Shown here one piece after another: positions 31,979-40,493 of a stretch of DNA of 64,000 bases. The stretch is taken from positions 1-64,000 of the forward strand of contig NZ_JACJHY010000021.1 of the NCBI RefSeq assembly GCF_014138625.1. Direction: 5' to 3'. The notes under the pieces were generated by a model. It had not been told where the DNA came from, made no database searches, and saw nothing but the letters and a program-made list of their open reading frames with translations. The stretch is from Aminobacter ciceronei. GTDB taxonomy: Bacteria; Pseudomonadota; Alphaproteobacteria; Rhizobiales; Rhizobiaceae. A program made the translations under genes and the position numbers. Position 1 is the first letter of the stretch, and every line of letters begins with the position of its first letter.

Positions 31979-32995
31979 ATGCCACGCGACGCACTGAAAA
32001 CCCTGTTCTATCCCTTCGAGGCCGAGCTGTTGGCGATGCCGGGGCAGGGCATGCGTGCCCTGTTCATTGGCGCTGAGCCGGGCTTCAGGAAGCCGCAGGG
32101 CTTCGACGCCAGGCTTTCCCTTGTCCAGGGCTTCCGCCCGCATGTGCTCGCCCTGGCGGCGGCCGGACACGATGTTGCGGCGCGCGCCGAGGACAACGGC
32201 TTCGACATTACCCTGGTGCTGGCCGGGCGTCATCGCGGGCTCAACGAGCTGCGTGTCGCCGAGGCGATCGAACGCGTTGCGCCGGGCGGGCTGATCGTCG
32301 TTGCCGGCGGCAAGGAGGACGGCATTTCGAGCTTGCGCAAGCGCCTTGGCGGTTTGCTCGAGATCGAGGACCATTTGCCCAAATATCACGGCACGGCGCT
32401 GTGGTTCCACCGAACCGCCCAGGCCGAGGCGGCCGCAGCAACCTTGCGCGCCGACAATCCCGAAGTGCTGGTCGAGGGCCGCTTCCGCACCGCGCCCGGC
32501 ATGTTCTCCTTCGAGCGCATCGACGCAGGCTCGCGCCTTCTGGTCGACAACCTGCCCGCCGACATCAAGGGCAAGGTCGCCGACTTCTGCGCCGGCTGGG
32601 GTTATGTCGCGGCGGAGGTGGTTTCGCGTGCGAAGGAGCTCAAGGCGCTCGACCTGTTCGAAGCCGATTTCGAGGCACTGGAGGCAGCCAGGTCCAACGT
32701 GGCGGCCACATCCGTCCAGCCTGGCTTCCACTGGCAGGACCTCGCCAAGGAGCCTGTCGAGCGGCGCTACGACGTGGTGGTGATGAACCCGCCCTTCCAC
32801 CAGGATCGCGACGCCGATCCCGAGATCGGCCATCGCATGATCAAGGCGGCGGCCGCGGCGCTCAAGCCGGGCGGGCGGCTGTTCATGGTGGCGAACCGCC
32901 ACCTGCCCTACATGCCCGTTTTGGCGCAGGCTTTCTTCTCGGTCGAGGAAATCGCCGTCGACAACGCCTTCAGGGTCTATTCCGCCAAGCGTTGA
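31979..32995 (+). CDS. rsmC: RsmC/RlmG-type rRNA guanine-N2 methyltransferase
   Basis: A 338-residue class I SAM-dependent methyltransferase with the two-domain layout of RsmC/RlmG: a degenerate N-terminal methyltransferase-like domain (about residues 1-165) and the active C-terminal one. The latter has the SAM motif VADFCAGWGYVA (about residue 200) and the catalytic MNPPFH motif (NPPF, about residue 268). RsmC makes m2G1207 of 16S rRNA and RlmG m2G1835 of 23S rRNA; the sequence alone does not separate them with certainty. It faces the convergent GGDEF/EAL gene. Confidence 0.88.
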   Translation: MPRDALKTLFYPFEAELLAMPGQGMRALFIGAEPGFRKPQGFDARLSLVQGFRPHVLALAAAGHDVAARAEDNGFDITLVLAGRHRGLNELRVAEAIERVAPGGLIVVAGGKEDGISSLRKRLGGLLEIEDHLPKYHGTALWFHRTAQAEAAAATLRADNPEVLVEGRFRTAPGMFSFERIDAGSRLLVDNLPADIKGKVADFCAGWGYVAAEVVSRAKELKALDLFEADFEALEAARSNVAATSVQPGFHWQDLAKEPVERRYDVVVMNPPFHQDRDADPEIGHRMIKAAAAALKPGGRLFMVANRHLPYMPVLAQAFFSVEEIAVDNAFRVYSAKR

Positions 32996-33054
32996 GGTTG
33001 GGCATCGGCGCCAGGCACGGAACCGCCATCAGGCCACGGCGCGCTGACGGGGGG

Positions 33055-34593
33055 TCAGTGCAGATGGGCGATGCCTTCGGTGCCCTGGGTCAGTGCCGGG
33101 TCGCCGAGGCTGAGCGGCGCGGGCCGCCCGTAGAAATAGCCCTGGACCTCCTGGCAGCCGGCAGCCCTCAGCAGGGTCGCCTGTGTCTCCGTCTCCACGC
33201 CCTCGGCAATGGTGCGCACGCCGAGTGCCCTGGACAGGCCGACGATCGTCGACACCACGGCGCCCGAATTGCTGTCGGTCTCCATGCGGCTGACGAAAGA
33301 ACGGTCGATCTTCAGCTTGTGGAACGAGAAGTCGATCAGATAGGCGAGGTTCGAGTAGCCGGTGCCGAAATCGTCGACTGCCACCGAGATGCCCATGGCG
33401 GTCAGCTGCTTCAGGATGGACGCCGCGCGATCGCGGTCCTGCATCATCGCCGATTCGGTCAGTTCGAGTTCAAGCCGCTTCGGCTCGATGCCGGTGTCCT
33501 TGATGATGCGCTCGACGATGCCGACGAAATCGCGGGTCATGAACTGCACCGGCGAAATGTTGACGGCAACGAAGCAATCCTCCGGCAGCAGGCGGGCGTC
33601 GGTGCAGGCCTTGCGCAGCACCCATTCGCCGATCGGCGCGATCATGCCGGTCTCCTCGGCGACCGAGATGAACTCGACCGGCGGGATCATGCCACGCTCG
33701 GGGTGGCGCCAGCGGATCAGCGCCTCATAGCCGACGACGCGGCCCGACGTCAGGTCGAGCTGCGGCTGGTAGTGCAGGTCGAAATCGCCCCGTTCGAAGG
33801 CGCCGTGCAGCTCCGATTCGATCCACCGGCGGTGGTCGGCTACCCGGCCCATTTCGGGCTGGAACACGGCCCAGTCGCCGATGCCGCTGGCGCGCGCATT
33901 CTGCAGCGCAAGGTTCGAGCGGCGCAGGAGTACGACCGGGTCGTAGCCGTCCTTGGGCATGGCCACGACGCCGACGGAGACGTTGACCGACTGCTGGTGC
34001 GACGGCAGCTGGTACGGCCGCATCAGGTCGTGGATCAGGCGCCCGATCAGCGTGTCGAGCGAACAGCGCAGCATCTGGTCGGGATAGAGGATGGCAAACT
34101 CGCCGGCGCCGATACGACCGATGACCATGTCGCGCGGCAAAGCCGCCTTGAGCCTCGCGGTAAAAGCGCGGATCAGCGCGTCGCCATTGCTGTAGCCGAT
34201 GGCGTCGTTGATCTGCTTGAAGCGGTCGATATCGATGTCGATAAGGAACATCGGCTTGCCGGTACGGGCCGTGGACGACGCTGCCTCGGCGATCTTGCCG
34301 ACCATCGCGGGCCGCGCCAGAAGCCCGGTCAGCTTGTCGAAATGCGTTTCGTTGAAGACGAAATCAGCCGATTCGTCGACGCCGGCGAAGAACGACATTG
34401 CGGCGATCGAGGCGGCAAGCGCGCAAAGGGCTGCGATAACAGCGCTGATCGCGTCGCCCGACATGTCGCCGACATTGTTACCAAGGCCAAGCCTCAGGAC
34501 CCACAGGCCCAGCACAAAGCTGCCCATGCCGGAAGCGGCGATGGTAATGAGCCGAAACGTGGAGCTTCGACGGGGATTCCTGGCGGCAGGCAT
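33055..34593 (-). CDS. GGDEF-EAL protein with degenerate cyclase motif (probable c-di-GMP phosphodiesterase)
   Basis: A 512-residue inner-membrane protein. Two N-terminal transmembrane helices (about residues 14-36 and 49-70) precede a GGDEF domain (about 85-240). Its active-site loop reads RIGAGEF (residues 160-166), so the cyclase motif is lost. The EAL domain (about 255-500) is intact: YEALIRW (Glu290), NISPVQF, ELTES, DDFGTGYSNL, LKIDRSFV, EGVET and QGYFYGRP. It is therefore expected to degrade cyclic di-GMP, with the GGDEF part perhaps binding GTP allosterically. AGGAAA precedes the ATG. No pilus or flagellar genes are adjacent, though a Tad locus lies 17 kb away. Confidence 0.9.
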   Translation of the reverse strand: MPAARNPRRSSTFRLITIAASGMGSFVLGLWVLRLGLGNNVGDMSGDAISAVIAALCALAASIAAMSFFAGVDESADFVFNETHFDKLTGLLARPAMVGKIAEAASSTARTGKPMFLIDIDIDRFKQINDAIGYSNGDALIRAFTARLKAALPRDMVIGRIGAGEFAILYPDQMLRCSLDTLIGRLIHDLMRPYQLPSHQQSVNVSVGVVAMPKDGYDPVVLLRRSNLALQNARASGIGDWAVFQPEMGRVADHRRWIESELHGAFERGDFDLHYQPQLDLTSGRVVGYEALIRWRHPERGMIPPVEFISVAEETGMIAPIGEWVLRKACTDARLLPEDCFVAVNISPVQFMTRDFVGIVERIIKDTGIEPKRLELELTESAMMQDRDRAASILKQLTAMGISVAVDDFGTGYSNLAYLIDFSFHKLKIDRSFVSRMETDSNSGAVVSTIVGLSRALGVRTIAEGVETETQATLLRAAGCQEVQGYFYGRPAPLSLGDPALTQGTEGIAHLH

Positions 34594-34755
34594 GCTGATT
34601 TTCCTAACTTGCGCGGCATTTCTACCGATTCGCTCGTTAAGATCGATTTTGACGATTGTCTACAATTTTACCAGCAGGCGTTTTTGTTTCCGCGCCACGC
34701 GCCCCGTCCGGATGCGAGAATGGCGCCGCATATCCTGAAGTCGAGCTCGACCATG

Positions 34756-34781
34756 CTCGAAAATCGACGCCGATTTTCGAG
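34756..34781. terminator. Perfect palindrome downstream of fabI
   Basis: An 11-bp perfect inverted repeat, CTCGAAAATCG/CGATTTTCGAG with an ACGC loop, starts ten bases past the fabI stop. It lacks a T-run, so it may be a weak terminator, a 3'-end stabiliser or a protein site. The remaining 160 bases up to the EAL gene start contain nothing else I recognise. Confidence 0.5.
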
Positions 34782-34790
34782 GGGAGGGCG

Positions 34791-35603
34791 CTAGTCGCGC
34801 CCGCCATCCATCTGCTTGAGCTCGTCCAGCGTCGGCATCGAGACGATGTGGTAGCCCGAATCGACGTAGTGGATCTCGCCTGTCACGCCCGACGACAGGT
34901 CGGACAACAGGTACAGCGCCGAGCCGCCGACCTCTTCGAGGCTGACCGTGCGGCGCAGCGGCGAGTTGCGCTGCTGATAGGTGAACATGTGGCGCGCATC
35001 GGCGATGCCGGCACCCGCAAGCGTGCGCACCGGTCCGGCCGAGATGCCGTTGACCCGGATGCCGCGCGGGCCGTAGTCGTTGGCGAGGTAACGGACGCTG
35101 GCCTCGAGGCCAGCCTTGGCGACGCCCATGACGTTGTAGTTCGGCATGACGCGGACAGAGCCGGCATAGGTCAGGGTGATCATCGAGCCGCCGTCGTTCA
35201 TCAGCGCCGCCGCGTGCTTGGCGACCTCGGTGAAGGAGAAGCACGAGATCACCATGGTGCGCACGAAGTTCTCGCGCGTGGTGTCGGCGTAAAGGCCCTT
35301 GAGCTCGTTCTTGTCGGAGAAGCCGATGGCGTGCACCAGGAAGTCGATGCCGCCCCACTTTTCCCTGAGCGTCTCGAAGGCGGCAGCCACCGAAGCGCTG
35401 TCCTCGACGTCACACGGCACCAGGATCTCGGCGCCGACCTTTTCTGCCAGCGGCTTGACCCGGCGGCCGAAAGCTTCGCCCTGATAGGTAAAGGCGAGTT
35501 CGGCGCCATGCTCGGCAAGCTTCTGTGCGATGCCCCAGGCAATCGAATGGTCGTTCGCGACGCCCATGATGAGCCCGCGCTTGCCCTTCATCAATCCGTC
35601 CAT
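34791..35603 (-). CDS. fabI: Enoyl-[acyl-carrier-protein] reductase (NADH), FabI
   Basis: FabI performs the last reduction of each fatty-acid elongation cycle. The 270-residue SDR-fold protein has the cofactor-binding start GLIMGVANDHSIAWGIA and the FabI-type active site YNVMGVAKAGLE (Tyr-x6-Lys), plus SAGPVRTLA. It lies ten bases downstream of fabB with an AGGGA site before its ATG, so fabA-fabB-fabI form one minus-strand operon, a common alphaproteobacterial arrangement for unsaturated fatty-acid synthesis. Confidence 0.96.
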   Translation of the reverse strand: MDGLMKGKRGLIMGVANDHSIAWGIAQKLAEHGAELAFTYQGEAFGRRVKPLAEKVGAEILVPCDVEDSASVAAAFETLREKWGGIDFLVHAIGFSDKNELKGLYADTTRENFVRTMVISCFSFTEVAKHAAALMNDGGSMITLTYAGSVRVMPNYNVMGVAKAGLEASVRYLANDYGPRGIRVNGISAGPVRTLAGAGIADARHMFTYQQRNSPLRRTVSLEEVGGSALYLLSDLSSGVTGEIHYVDSGYHIVSMPTLDELKQMDGGRD

Positions 35604-35613
35604 GTCGGTGTCC

Positions 35614-36837
35614 CTATGCCGAGAGGCGCTGGAAAACGAGCGTGGCGTTGGTGCCGCCGAAACCGAAGGAGTTGGACAGCACGGTGTCGATCTTGGCGTC
35701 GTCGATGCGCTTGCGCACGATCGGCATGCCTTCGAATTCCGGGTCCAGCTCTTCGATATGCGCGCTTTCCCCGATGAAGCCGCCCTGCATCATCAGGATC
35801 GAATAGATCGATTCCTGCACGCCGGCTGCACCCAGCGAGTGACCGGTCAGCGACTTGGTCGAGGTGATGTTCGGCAGCTTGCCGGCGAAGACTTCGCGGA
35901 TGGCGCCCATTTCCTTCGAATCGCCCACTGGCGTCGAGGTGCCGTGGGTGTTGATGTAGTCGACCTCACCCTTCACCGTCGACAGCGCCTGGCGCATGCA
36001 GCGCATCGCGCCTTCGCCCGACGGCGCGACCATGTCGTAGCCGTCAGAGGTCGCACCGTAGCCGACCAGTTCGCAATAGATCTGGGCGCCGCGCGCCTTG
36101 GCATGTTCGAGCTCTTCGAGCACCAGCACGCCGGCACCACCGGCGATGACGAAGCCGTCTCGGTTGAGGTCATAAGCGCGTGAAGCGACCGAGGCGCGGT
36201 CATTGTATTTGGACGACATCGCGCCCATGGCGTCGAACAGGTTCGACATGGTCCAGTCGAGGTCCTCGTGGCCGCCGGCGAACATGACGTCCTGCTTGCC
36301 CCACTGGATCATCTCCGCAGCATTGCCGATGCAATGCGCCGAGGTCGAGCAGGCCGACGAGATCGAATAGTTGACGCCGTGGATCTTGAACCAGGTGGCG
36401 AGCGTCGCCGAAGCGGTCGACGACATCGCCTTCGGCACCGCGAACGGTCCGATGCGCTTGGGGGAATTGTTCTTGAGCGTGATTTCCGACGCTTCGACGA
36501 TGGTGCGCGTCGACGGACCGCCCGAGCCCATGATGATACCGGTGCGCGGGTTGCCGGAGACGACGCTCTCTTCGAGGCCGCTGTCGGCGATCGCCTGCTT
36601 CATGGCGACATGGTTCCACATGCCGCCCTGCGACAGGAAGCGGGCGGCGCGACGGTCGACCAGCTCGGTCGTGTCGAGATTGGGCGCGCCCCAGACCTGG
36701 CACTTGAAGCCGTGTTCGGCGAAATCGTTGGAGAAGCTGATGCCGGACTTGGCGTCCCGCAGCGATGCCGTGACCTCGTCGGCATTGTTGCCGATGGACG
36801 ATACGATACCAAGGCCCGTTACGACGACGCGTCTCAT
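35614..36837 (-). CDS. fabB: 3-oxoacyl-ACP synthase I, FabB
   Basis: FabB elongates cis-unsaturated acyl chains made by FabA. The 407-residue thiolase-fold enzyme has the catalytic triad at the expected places: Cys163 in [11 protein letters not shown], His in [12 protein letters not shown] (about residue 298) and His in [13 protein letters not shown] (about 333), followed by [19 protein letters not shown] precedes the ATG. It is second in the fabA-fabB-fabI operon. Confidence 0.97.
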   Translation of the reverse strand: MRRVVVTGLGIVSSIGNNADEVTASLRDAKSGISFSNDFAEHGFKCQVWGAPNLDTTELVDRRAARFLSQGGMWNHVAMKQAIADSGLEESVVSGNPRTGIIMGSGGPSTRTIVEASEITLKNNSPKRIGPFAVPKAMSSTASATLATWFKIHGVNYSISSACSTSAHCIGNAAEMIQWGKQDVMFAGGHEDLDWTMSNLFDAMGAMSSKYNDRASVASRAYDLNRDGFVIAGGAGVLVLEELEHAKARGAQIYCELVGYGATSDGYDMVAPSGEGAMRCMRQALSTVKGEVDYINTHGTSTPVGDSKEMGAIREVFAGKLPNITSTKSLTGHSLGAAGVQESIYSILMMQGGFIGESAHIEELDPEFEGMPIVRKRIDDAKIDTVLSNSFGFGGTNATLVFQRLSA

Positions 36838-36868
36838 TCAGATTTTCCTTTCAGAATGTCCGGCGGCC

Positions 36869-37387
36869 TCAGGCCGCGGCTTCCTGCTTCGAGAGCCCGA
36901 CCTTGAGGTCGGTGGCCTTGTATATGGTCTCGCCATCGGCTTTCAACCAGCCGTCAGCGATGCCCAGGACCAGGCGGCCGCGCATCACGCGCTTGAAATC
37001 GATGCCGTATTCAACCTTCTTGACCGAAGGCGTCACCATGCCCTTGAACTTCACCTCACCGGTGGAAAGGGCCATGCCCTTGCCCTGCTCGCCGAGCCAG
37101 CCGAGGTAGAAGCCGGTCAGCTGCCACATGGCGTCGAGGCCGAGGCAGCCCGGCATGATCGGGTTGCCGATGAAGTGGCAAGGGAAGAACCAAAGGTCCG
37201 GCTTGATGTCGAACTCGGCGCGGGCAAAGCCCTTGTCGAACTCGCCGCCGGTCTCGCTGATCTCGGTGATGCGATCGAACATCAGCATCGGCGGAGCAGG
37301 CAATTGGGCATTGCCGGGTCCAAACAGCTCACCGCGGGCGCAAGCCAGCAGCTCCTCGTAGCCGTAGCTGGATTTCTGTTCGGCCAT
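36869..37387 (-). CDS. fabA: 3-hydroxydecanoyl-ACP dehydratase/isomerase, FabA
   Basis: FabA dehydrates 3-hydroxydecanoyl-ACP and isomerises the product, starting unsaturated fatty-acid synthesis. The 172-residue hot-dog protein has the active-site segment [21 protein letters not shown] (shown in part: His71 in PCHFIGNP, Asp85 in GLDAMW). I chose the ATG giving [12 protein letters not shown], with a GGGAAGG site; the frame is open 36 codons further up, but that extension is not family-like. It is the first gene of the operon and divergent from irr. Confidence 0.97.
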   Translation of the reverse strand: MAEQKSSYGYEELLACARGELFGPGNAQLPAPPMLMFDRITEISETGGEFDKGFARAEFDIKPDLWFFPCHFIGNPIMPGCLGLDAMWQLTGFYLGWLGEQGKGMALSTGEVKFKGMVTPSVKKVEYGIDFKRVMRGRLVLGIADGWLKADGETIYKATDLKVGLSKQEAAA

Positions 37388-37633
37388 GAACACCTTCCCG
37401 TCATCGTTTTGGGCGGTGCCACGCCCTTCTTGTGTGCTCTCACTAGCACAGACTGTCTCAAGCCGGAAACCGGCGTTTGCGATTAACGCGCCCATCCGCC
37501 TGGGTCAATGCGCGCTATTGATCGCATTTGAGCTACAGAATATATGTCAACCATAGCTTGCCGGCTGCCGATCAGATTTTGCGCGCTTGCGGGCTTGATA
37601 TGGGGCGAAGGCAAAACTTCGACGAGGCGACGA

Positions 37634-38059
37634 GTGGATTCCCACAAGGCAAGCATTGCTGTGGAAATGCGTGTCCGCGACGCGGGGCTGAGGCCCACGC
37701 GTCAGCGTATCGCTTTGGCTGAACTGCTGTTTGCCAAGGGCGACCGGCACCTTTCCGCCGAGGAACTGCATGAAGAAGCCTTGTCGGCCGGTGTGCCGGT
37801 GTCGCTTGCGACCGTCTACAACGCGCTGCACCAGTTCACGGAATCAGGCCTTCTGCGCATCCTGGCCGTCGAGGGGTCGAAGACCTATTTCGACACCAAC
37901 ACCTCTGACCATCACCACTTCTACATCGAGGGCGAGAACCGCATCTTCGACATCGAGTCGAATTCGGTTTGTGTGTCCAACCTGCCGGAACCTCCGGAAG
38001 GCATGGAAATCGCCAATGTCGATATCGTGGTCAGGCTGAGGCCCAAGCGCCCGGCCTGA
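37634..38059 (+). CDS. irr: Iron response regulator Irr (Fur superfamily)
   Basis: Irr is the haem-responsive Fur-family regulator that controls iron genes in Rhizobiales. The protein has the winged helix (RDAGLRPTRQRIALAELLF, DRHLSAEELHEEA, VSLATVYNALHQF) and the Irr-specific DHHHFYIEGENRIFDI histidine-rich segment. I start at GTG 37634, with GAGG seven bases upstream, giving 141 residues; ATG 37667 or a start near 37544 are alternatives. Position divergent from fabA, as in Sinorhizobium by my recollection, supports Irr over plain Fur. I could not find a convincing iron-control element in the 250-base gap. Confidence 0.93.
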   Translation: MDSHKASIAVEMRVRDAGLRPTRQRIALAELLFAKGDRHLSAEELHEEALSAGVPVSLATVYNALHQFTESGLLRILAVEGSKTYFDTNTSDHHHFYIEGENRIFDIESNSVCVSNLPEPPEGMEIANVDIVVRLRPKRPA

Positions 38060-38139
38060 CCGGGAGCCTGCAGCCGCTCTTTTCGATTGATCGCTCAGCC
38101 GCGTTCGCCGCGCGCCCGGAGACAGCCGGGCGTCGACGA

Positions 38140-38697
38140 TCAGTTCTCGATGCTTTCGCCCGGGTAGGCGCCCCAGACCTGCGACTGGTTGAGCCAGCCG
38201 CTGGTGCCGGCAAACGACATCTCGCACCATGTGCCGTTGCACTGCTTGATCGAGCCGACGACGCCGGGGTCGATGATGGCGACAGTGCGCGCGCCGTTCT
38301 CGGGCTTGGCGAGCAGGTTGAGCTGCGCCGGCTTGCCACGCTGCCAGGGGGCCGTCATCGCGGTGCGGTGACCAGACAGCAGCGACTGGTTGATCCAGCC
38401 CTCTGCACCTTCGGAATCGCGCACGCGGCGCCAGTTGTCATATTCCTGGATGATTTCCATCGGCAGGCCCGGCTTCATATAGAGCCAGTCGACCGGATAG
38501 TTGACGCCGGGACCGATGCGCGAATTGACCTTGCCCGACTTGAGACTGACGAATCGCGGCAACGGCAGGCCGCTGGGGCCGATCGTCCCATTCGGGGCGG
38601 CCGTGGCCGGGCCGACGAAACCGCTATCGGGCGAAACGAAAGCAAGGCCGATCAGGGCAGCGCTGACGGCCAGACGGAGCGACGCGAAACCAGACAC
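38140..38697 (-). CDS. Secreted SH3-domain protein
   Basis: A 185-residue exported protein. The N-terminus from GTG 38697 (AGAGG site eight bases away) gives a signal peptide SGFASLRLAVSAALIGLAF. Two bacterial SH3 (SH3_4-type) repeats follow: one around KVNSRIGPGVNYPVDWLYM...WRRVRDSEGAEGWI, the other around KPENGARTVAIIDPGVVG...CEMSFAGTSGWL. Such proteins usually bind or sense the cell wall. The frame is open 30 codons upstream with another GTG, but that part is not signal-like. Convergent to irr; function otherwise unknown. Confidence 0.85.
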   Translation of the reverse strand: MSGFASLRLAVSAALIGLAFVSPDSGFVGPATAAPNGTIGPSGLPLPRFVSLKSGKVNSRIGPGVNYPVDWLYMKPGLPMEIIQEYDNWRRVRDSEGAEGWINQSLLSGHRTAMTAPWQRGKPAQLNLLAKPENGARTVAIIDPGVVGSIKQCNGTWCEMSFAGTSGWLNQSQVWGAYPGESIEN

Positions 38698-38857
38698 TTC
38701 CGTAACCTCTGTTTGAACTTGGTGCCCTTTAGGCGGACACCCTTTTTCTTTGTCTTCGGCGGCACTGCTTGTTACACAGATTACCACTCATGGATCGGAT
38801 TGCAGTTTCGCCGGTCTTGGTTAAAGAGGTCTCAACGAGATCTTCGTCGAGGATAGA

Positions 38858-39859
38858 ATGGCCGGTCGAAAAAAGCCTCTCGTCGTCATTACGCGCAAGC
38901 TGCCCGACCAGGTCGAGACGCGGATGCGCGAACTCTTCGACGCGCGGCTGAATGTCGACGACCGGCCGATGAGCCAGCCGGAGCTGGTGGCGGCGGTCAA
39001 GGAAGCCGACGTGCTGGTACCGACTGTGACCGACACCATCGACGCCGCCCTGATCGAGCAGGCCGGCCCCAACCTCAAGCTGATCGCCAATTTCGGCAAT
39101 GGCGTCGACAAGATCGACGTCACCGCCGCCGCCAAGCGCGGCATCACCGTCACCAACACGCCGAACGTCCTGACCGAAGACACCGCCGACATGGCGATGG
39201 CGCTGATGCTCGCCGTTCCACGCCGCCTGACCGAGGGCGCCAGTGTTCTCACCGGCGACAAGAAATGGGCCGGCTGGTCGCCGACCTGGATGCTCGGCCG
39301 CCGCATCGGCGGCAAGCGCCTCGGCATCGTCGGCATGGGGCGCATCGGCACCGCGGTTGCCCGCCGCGCCAAAGCCTTCGGTCTGTCGATCCATTACCAC
39401 AACCGCCACCGTGTGCTGCAGTCGGTCGAAGACGAGTTGGAGGCGACCTATTGGGAAAGCCTCGACCAGATGCTCGCCCGCATGGACATCATCTCGATCA
39501 ACTGCCCGTCGACGCCGGCGACCTTCCATCTGCTGTCGGCCCGCAGGTTGGCGCTGATGCAGCCGCACGCCTATCTCGTCAACATCGCCCGTGGCGACAT
39601 CATCGACGAGGACGCACTGGTCAAGATGCTGCAGGACGGCAAGCTTGCGGGGGCCGCCCTCGACGTCTTCGAGCATGAGCCGGCGGTCAACCACAAGCTG
39701 CTCAAGCTTGCCGCCCGCGGCAAGGTGGTGCTGATGCCGCATATGGGCTCGGCCACCATCGAGGGCCGCATCGACATGGGCGAAAAGGTCATCATCAACA
39801 TCCGCGCTCACGTCGACGGCCACCGCCCGCCGGACCGGGTGCTGCCGCTGAGGACCTGA
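38858..39859 (+). CDS. D-2-hydroxyacid dehydrogenase (glyoxylate/hydroxypyruvate reductase type)
   Basis: A 333-residue NAD(P)-dependent D-2-hydroxyacid dehydrogenase. It has the Rossmann motif GIVGMGRIG (about residues 155-163), substrate-binding ANFGNGVDKID and NTPNVLTEDTAD, and the active-site residues Arg in NIARGDIIDE, Glu in FEHEP and His in LMPHMGSA. It resembles glyoxylate reductase or D-glycerate dehydrogenase (GyaR-like), so it would reduce glyoxylate or hydroxypyruvate. A GAGGA site precedes the ATG. The exact substrate is not fixed by these motifs. The genome also encodes malate synthase G, another glyoxylate user. Confidence 0.88.
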   Translation: MAGRKKPLVVITRKLPDQVETRMRELFDARLNVDDRPMSQPELVAAVKEADVLVPTVTDTIDAALIEQAGPNLKLIANFGNGVDKIDVTAAAKRGITVTNTPNVLTEDTADMAMALMLAVPRRLTEGASVLTGDKKWAGWSPTWMLGRRIGGKRLGIVGMGRIGTAVARRAKAFGLSIHYHNRHRVLQSVEDELEATYWESLDQMLARMDIISINCPSTPATFHLLSARRLALMQPHAYLVNIARGDIIDEDALVKMLQDGKLAGAALDVFEHEPAVNHKLLKLAARGKVVLMPHMGSATIEGRIDMGEKVIINIRAHVDGHRPPDRVLPLRT

Positions 39860-39876
39860 GCGGACGCGATTTTCGC

Positions 39877-40063
39877 TGCGTCCCTCGAGGCTCGCCTCTT
39901 GGGCTCGCACCTCTGGATGAGGAAGGTCGTCGCTTTTCAGCTTGCCGCCTCGATGGTCCAGAACTTGGTGCGGAGTGCTCCGACTGCCCCATCCAGAGGT
40001 GCGAGCCCTCATCCACCTTGCATGGTTGGGGCTATGGGCTGGCGGCGGCCTCGAAGGACGCAC
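39877..40063. repeat. Intergenic inverted-repeat element with 19-bp perfect arms
   Basis: GGGCTCGCACCTCTGGATG (39901-39919) is repeated as its exact reverse complement at 39990-40008. An outer pair, TGCGTCCCTCGAGG and CCTCGAAGGACGCA (one mismatch), flanks it. This 'CTCGCACCTC..GATGAGG / CCTCGAAGGACGCA' pattern is, from memory, a widespread dispersed repeat in rhizobial genomes. It sits between the convergent dehydrogenase and aconitase-X genes and could also end transcription. Confidence 0.75.
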
Positions 40064-40079
40064 GGCCCAGCCGCCCGCT

Positions 40080-40493
40080 TCAGTTGGAAACGCTGATCGC
40101 CCCATCAGCACCAACCTGCAGCTGCCTTCCCTCGAACGCGGCGAACATCTCCCGCGGCAGCCTCACCGCCACCGGTGTCTCCCAACCCATCTCTCGCGCC
40201 ACGATCAGCCCGAGCAGGAGGATGGCGTCGGGCTCGTGCAGCACCAGTGCCGCCGGCGCATGACCGGCATGGACAAGTTCCATCAGTACGGCTGATGCCG
40301 ACGAAGAGCCGATAGTGCCAGGCAAAAACAACACCTTGCCCGACATGCTCTGACCGCATTCGGGATGGCGTACGTCGGCGATGCGCCCGGATTTTGGATC
40401 GACGCCGCCCCAGAAGCTGATCGGCGCCGACAGCACCAGTGCCGGGCCTTGACCCGGCTTGCCTGCGACGAGGATGTTGCCGCGTGCGCTCAC
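40080..40493 (-). CDS. Aconitase X small (swivel) subunit, DUF126
   Basis: The 137-residue protein is the swivelling-domain subunit of aconitase X. It shows LSAPISFWGGVDPKSGRI and the LPGTIGSSSAS serine loop expected at the active site. Characterised bacterial aconitase-X enzymes are cis-3-hydroxy-L-proline dehydratases; archaeal ones act in the mevalonate pathway. Its GTG start overlaps the large-subunit stop (GTGA), so the pair is translated together. A bacterial origin makes hydroxyproline dehydration the likelier reaction, but the substrate is not proven by sequence. Confidence 0.88.
   Translation of the reverse strand: MSARGNILVAGKPGQGPALVLSAPISFWGGVDPKSGRIADVRHPECGQSMSGKVLFLPGTIGSSSASAVLMELVHAGHAPAALVLHEPDAILLLGLIVAREMGWETPVAVRLPREMFAAFEGRQLQVGADGAISVSN

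Noticed and set aside
32401-34794. A 797-codon open frame on the plus strand
   Set aside because: It runs over rsmC and opposite the GGDEF/EAL gene; its translation is low-complexity, Arg/Ala-rich shadow sequence of high-GC DNA with no domain.
37388-37633. Iron-control element for Irr in the fabA-irr gap
   Set aside because: I looked for a TTTAGAA..TTCTAAA-type palindrome and found only weak AT-rich stretches that do not match.
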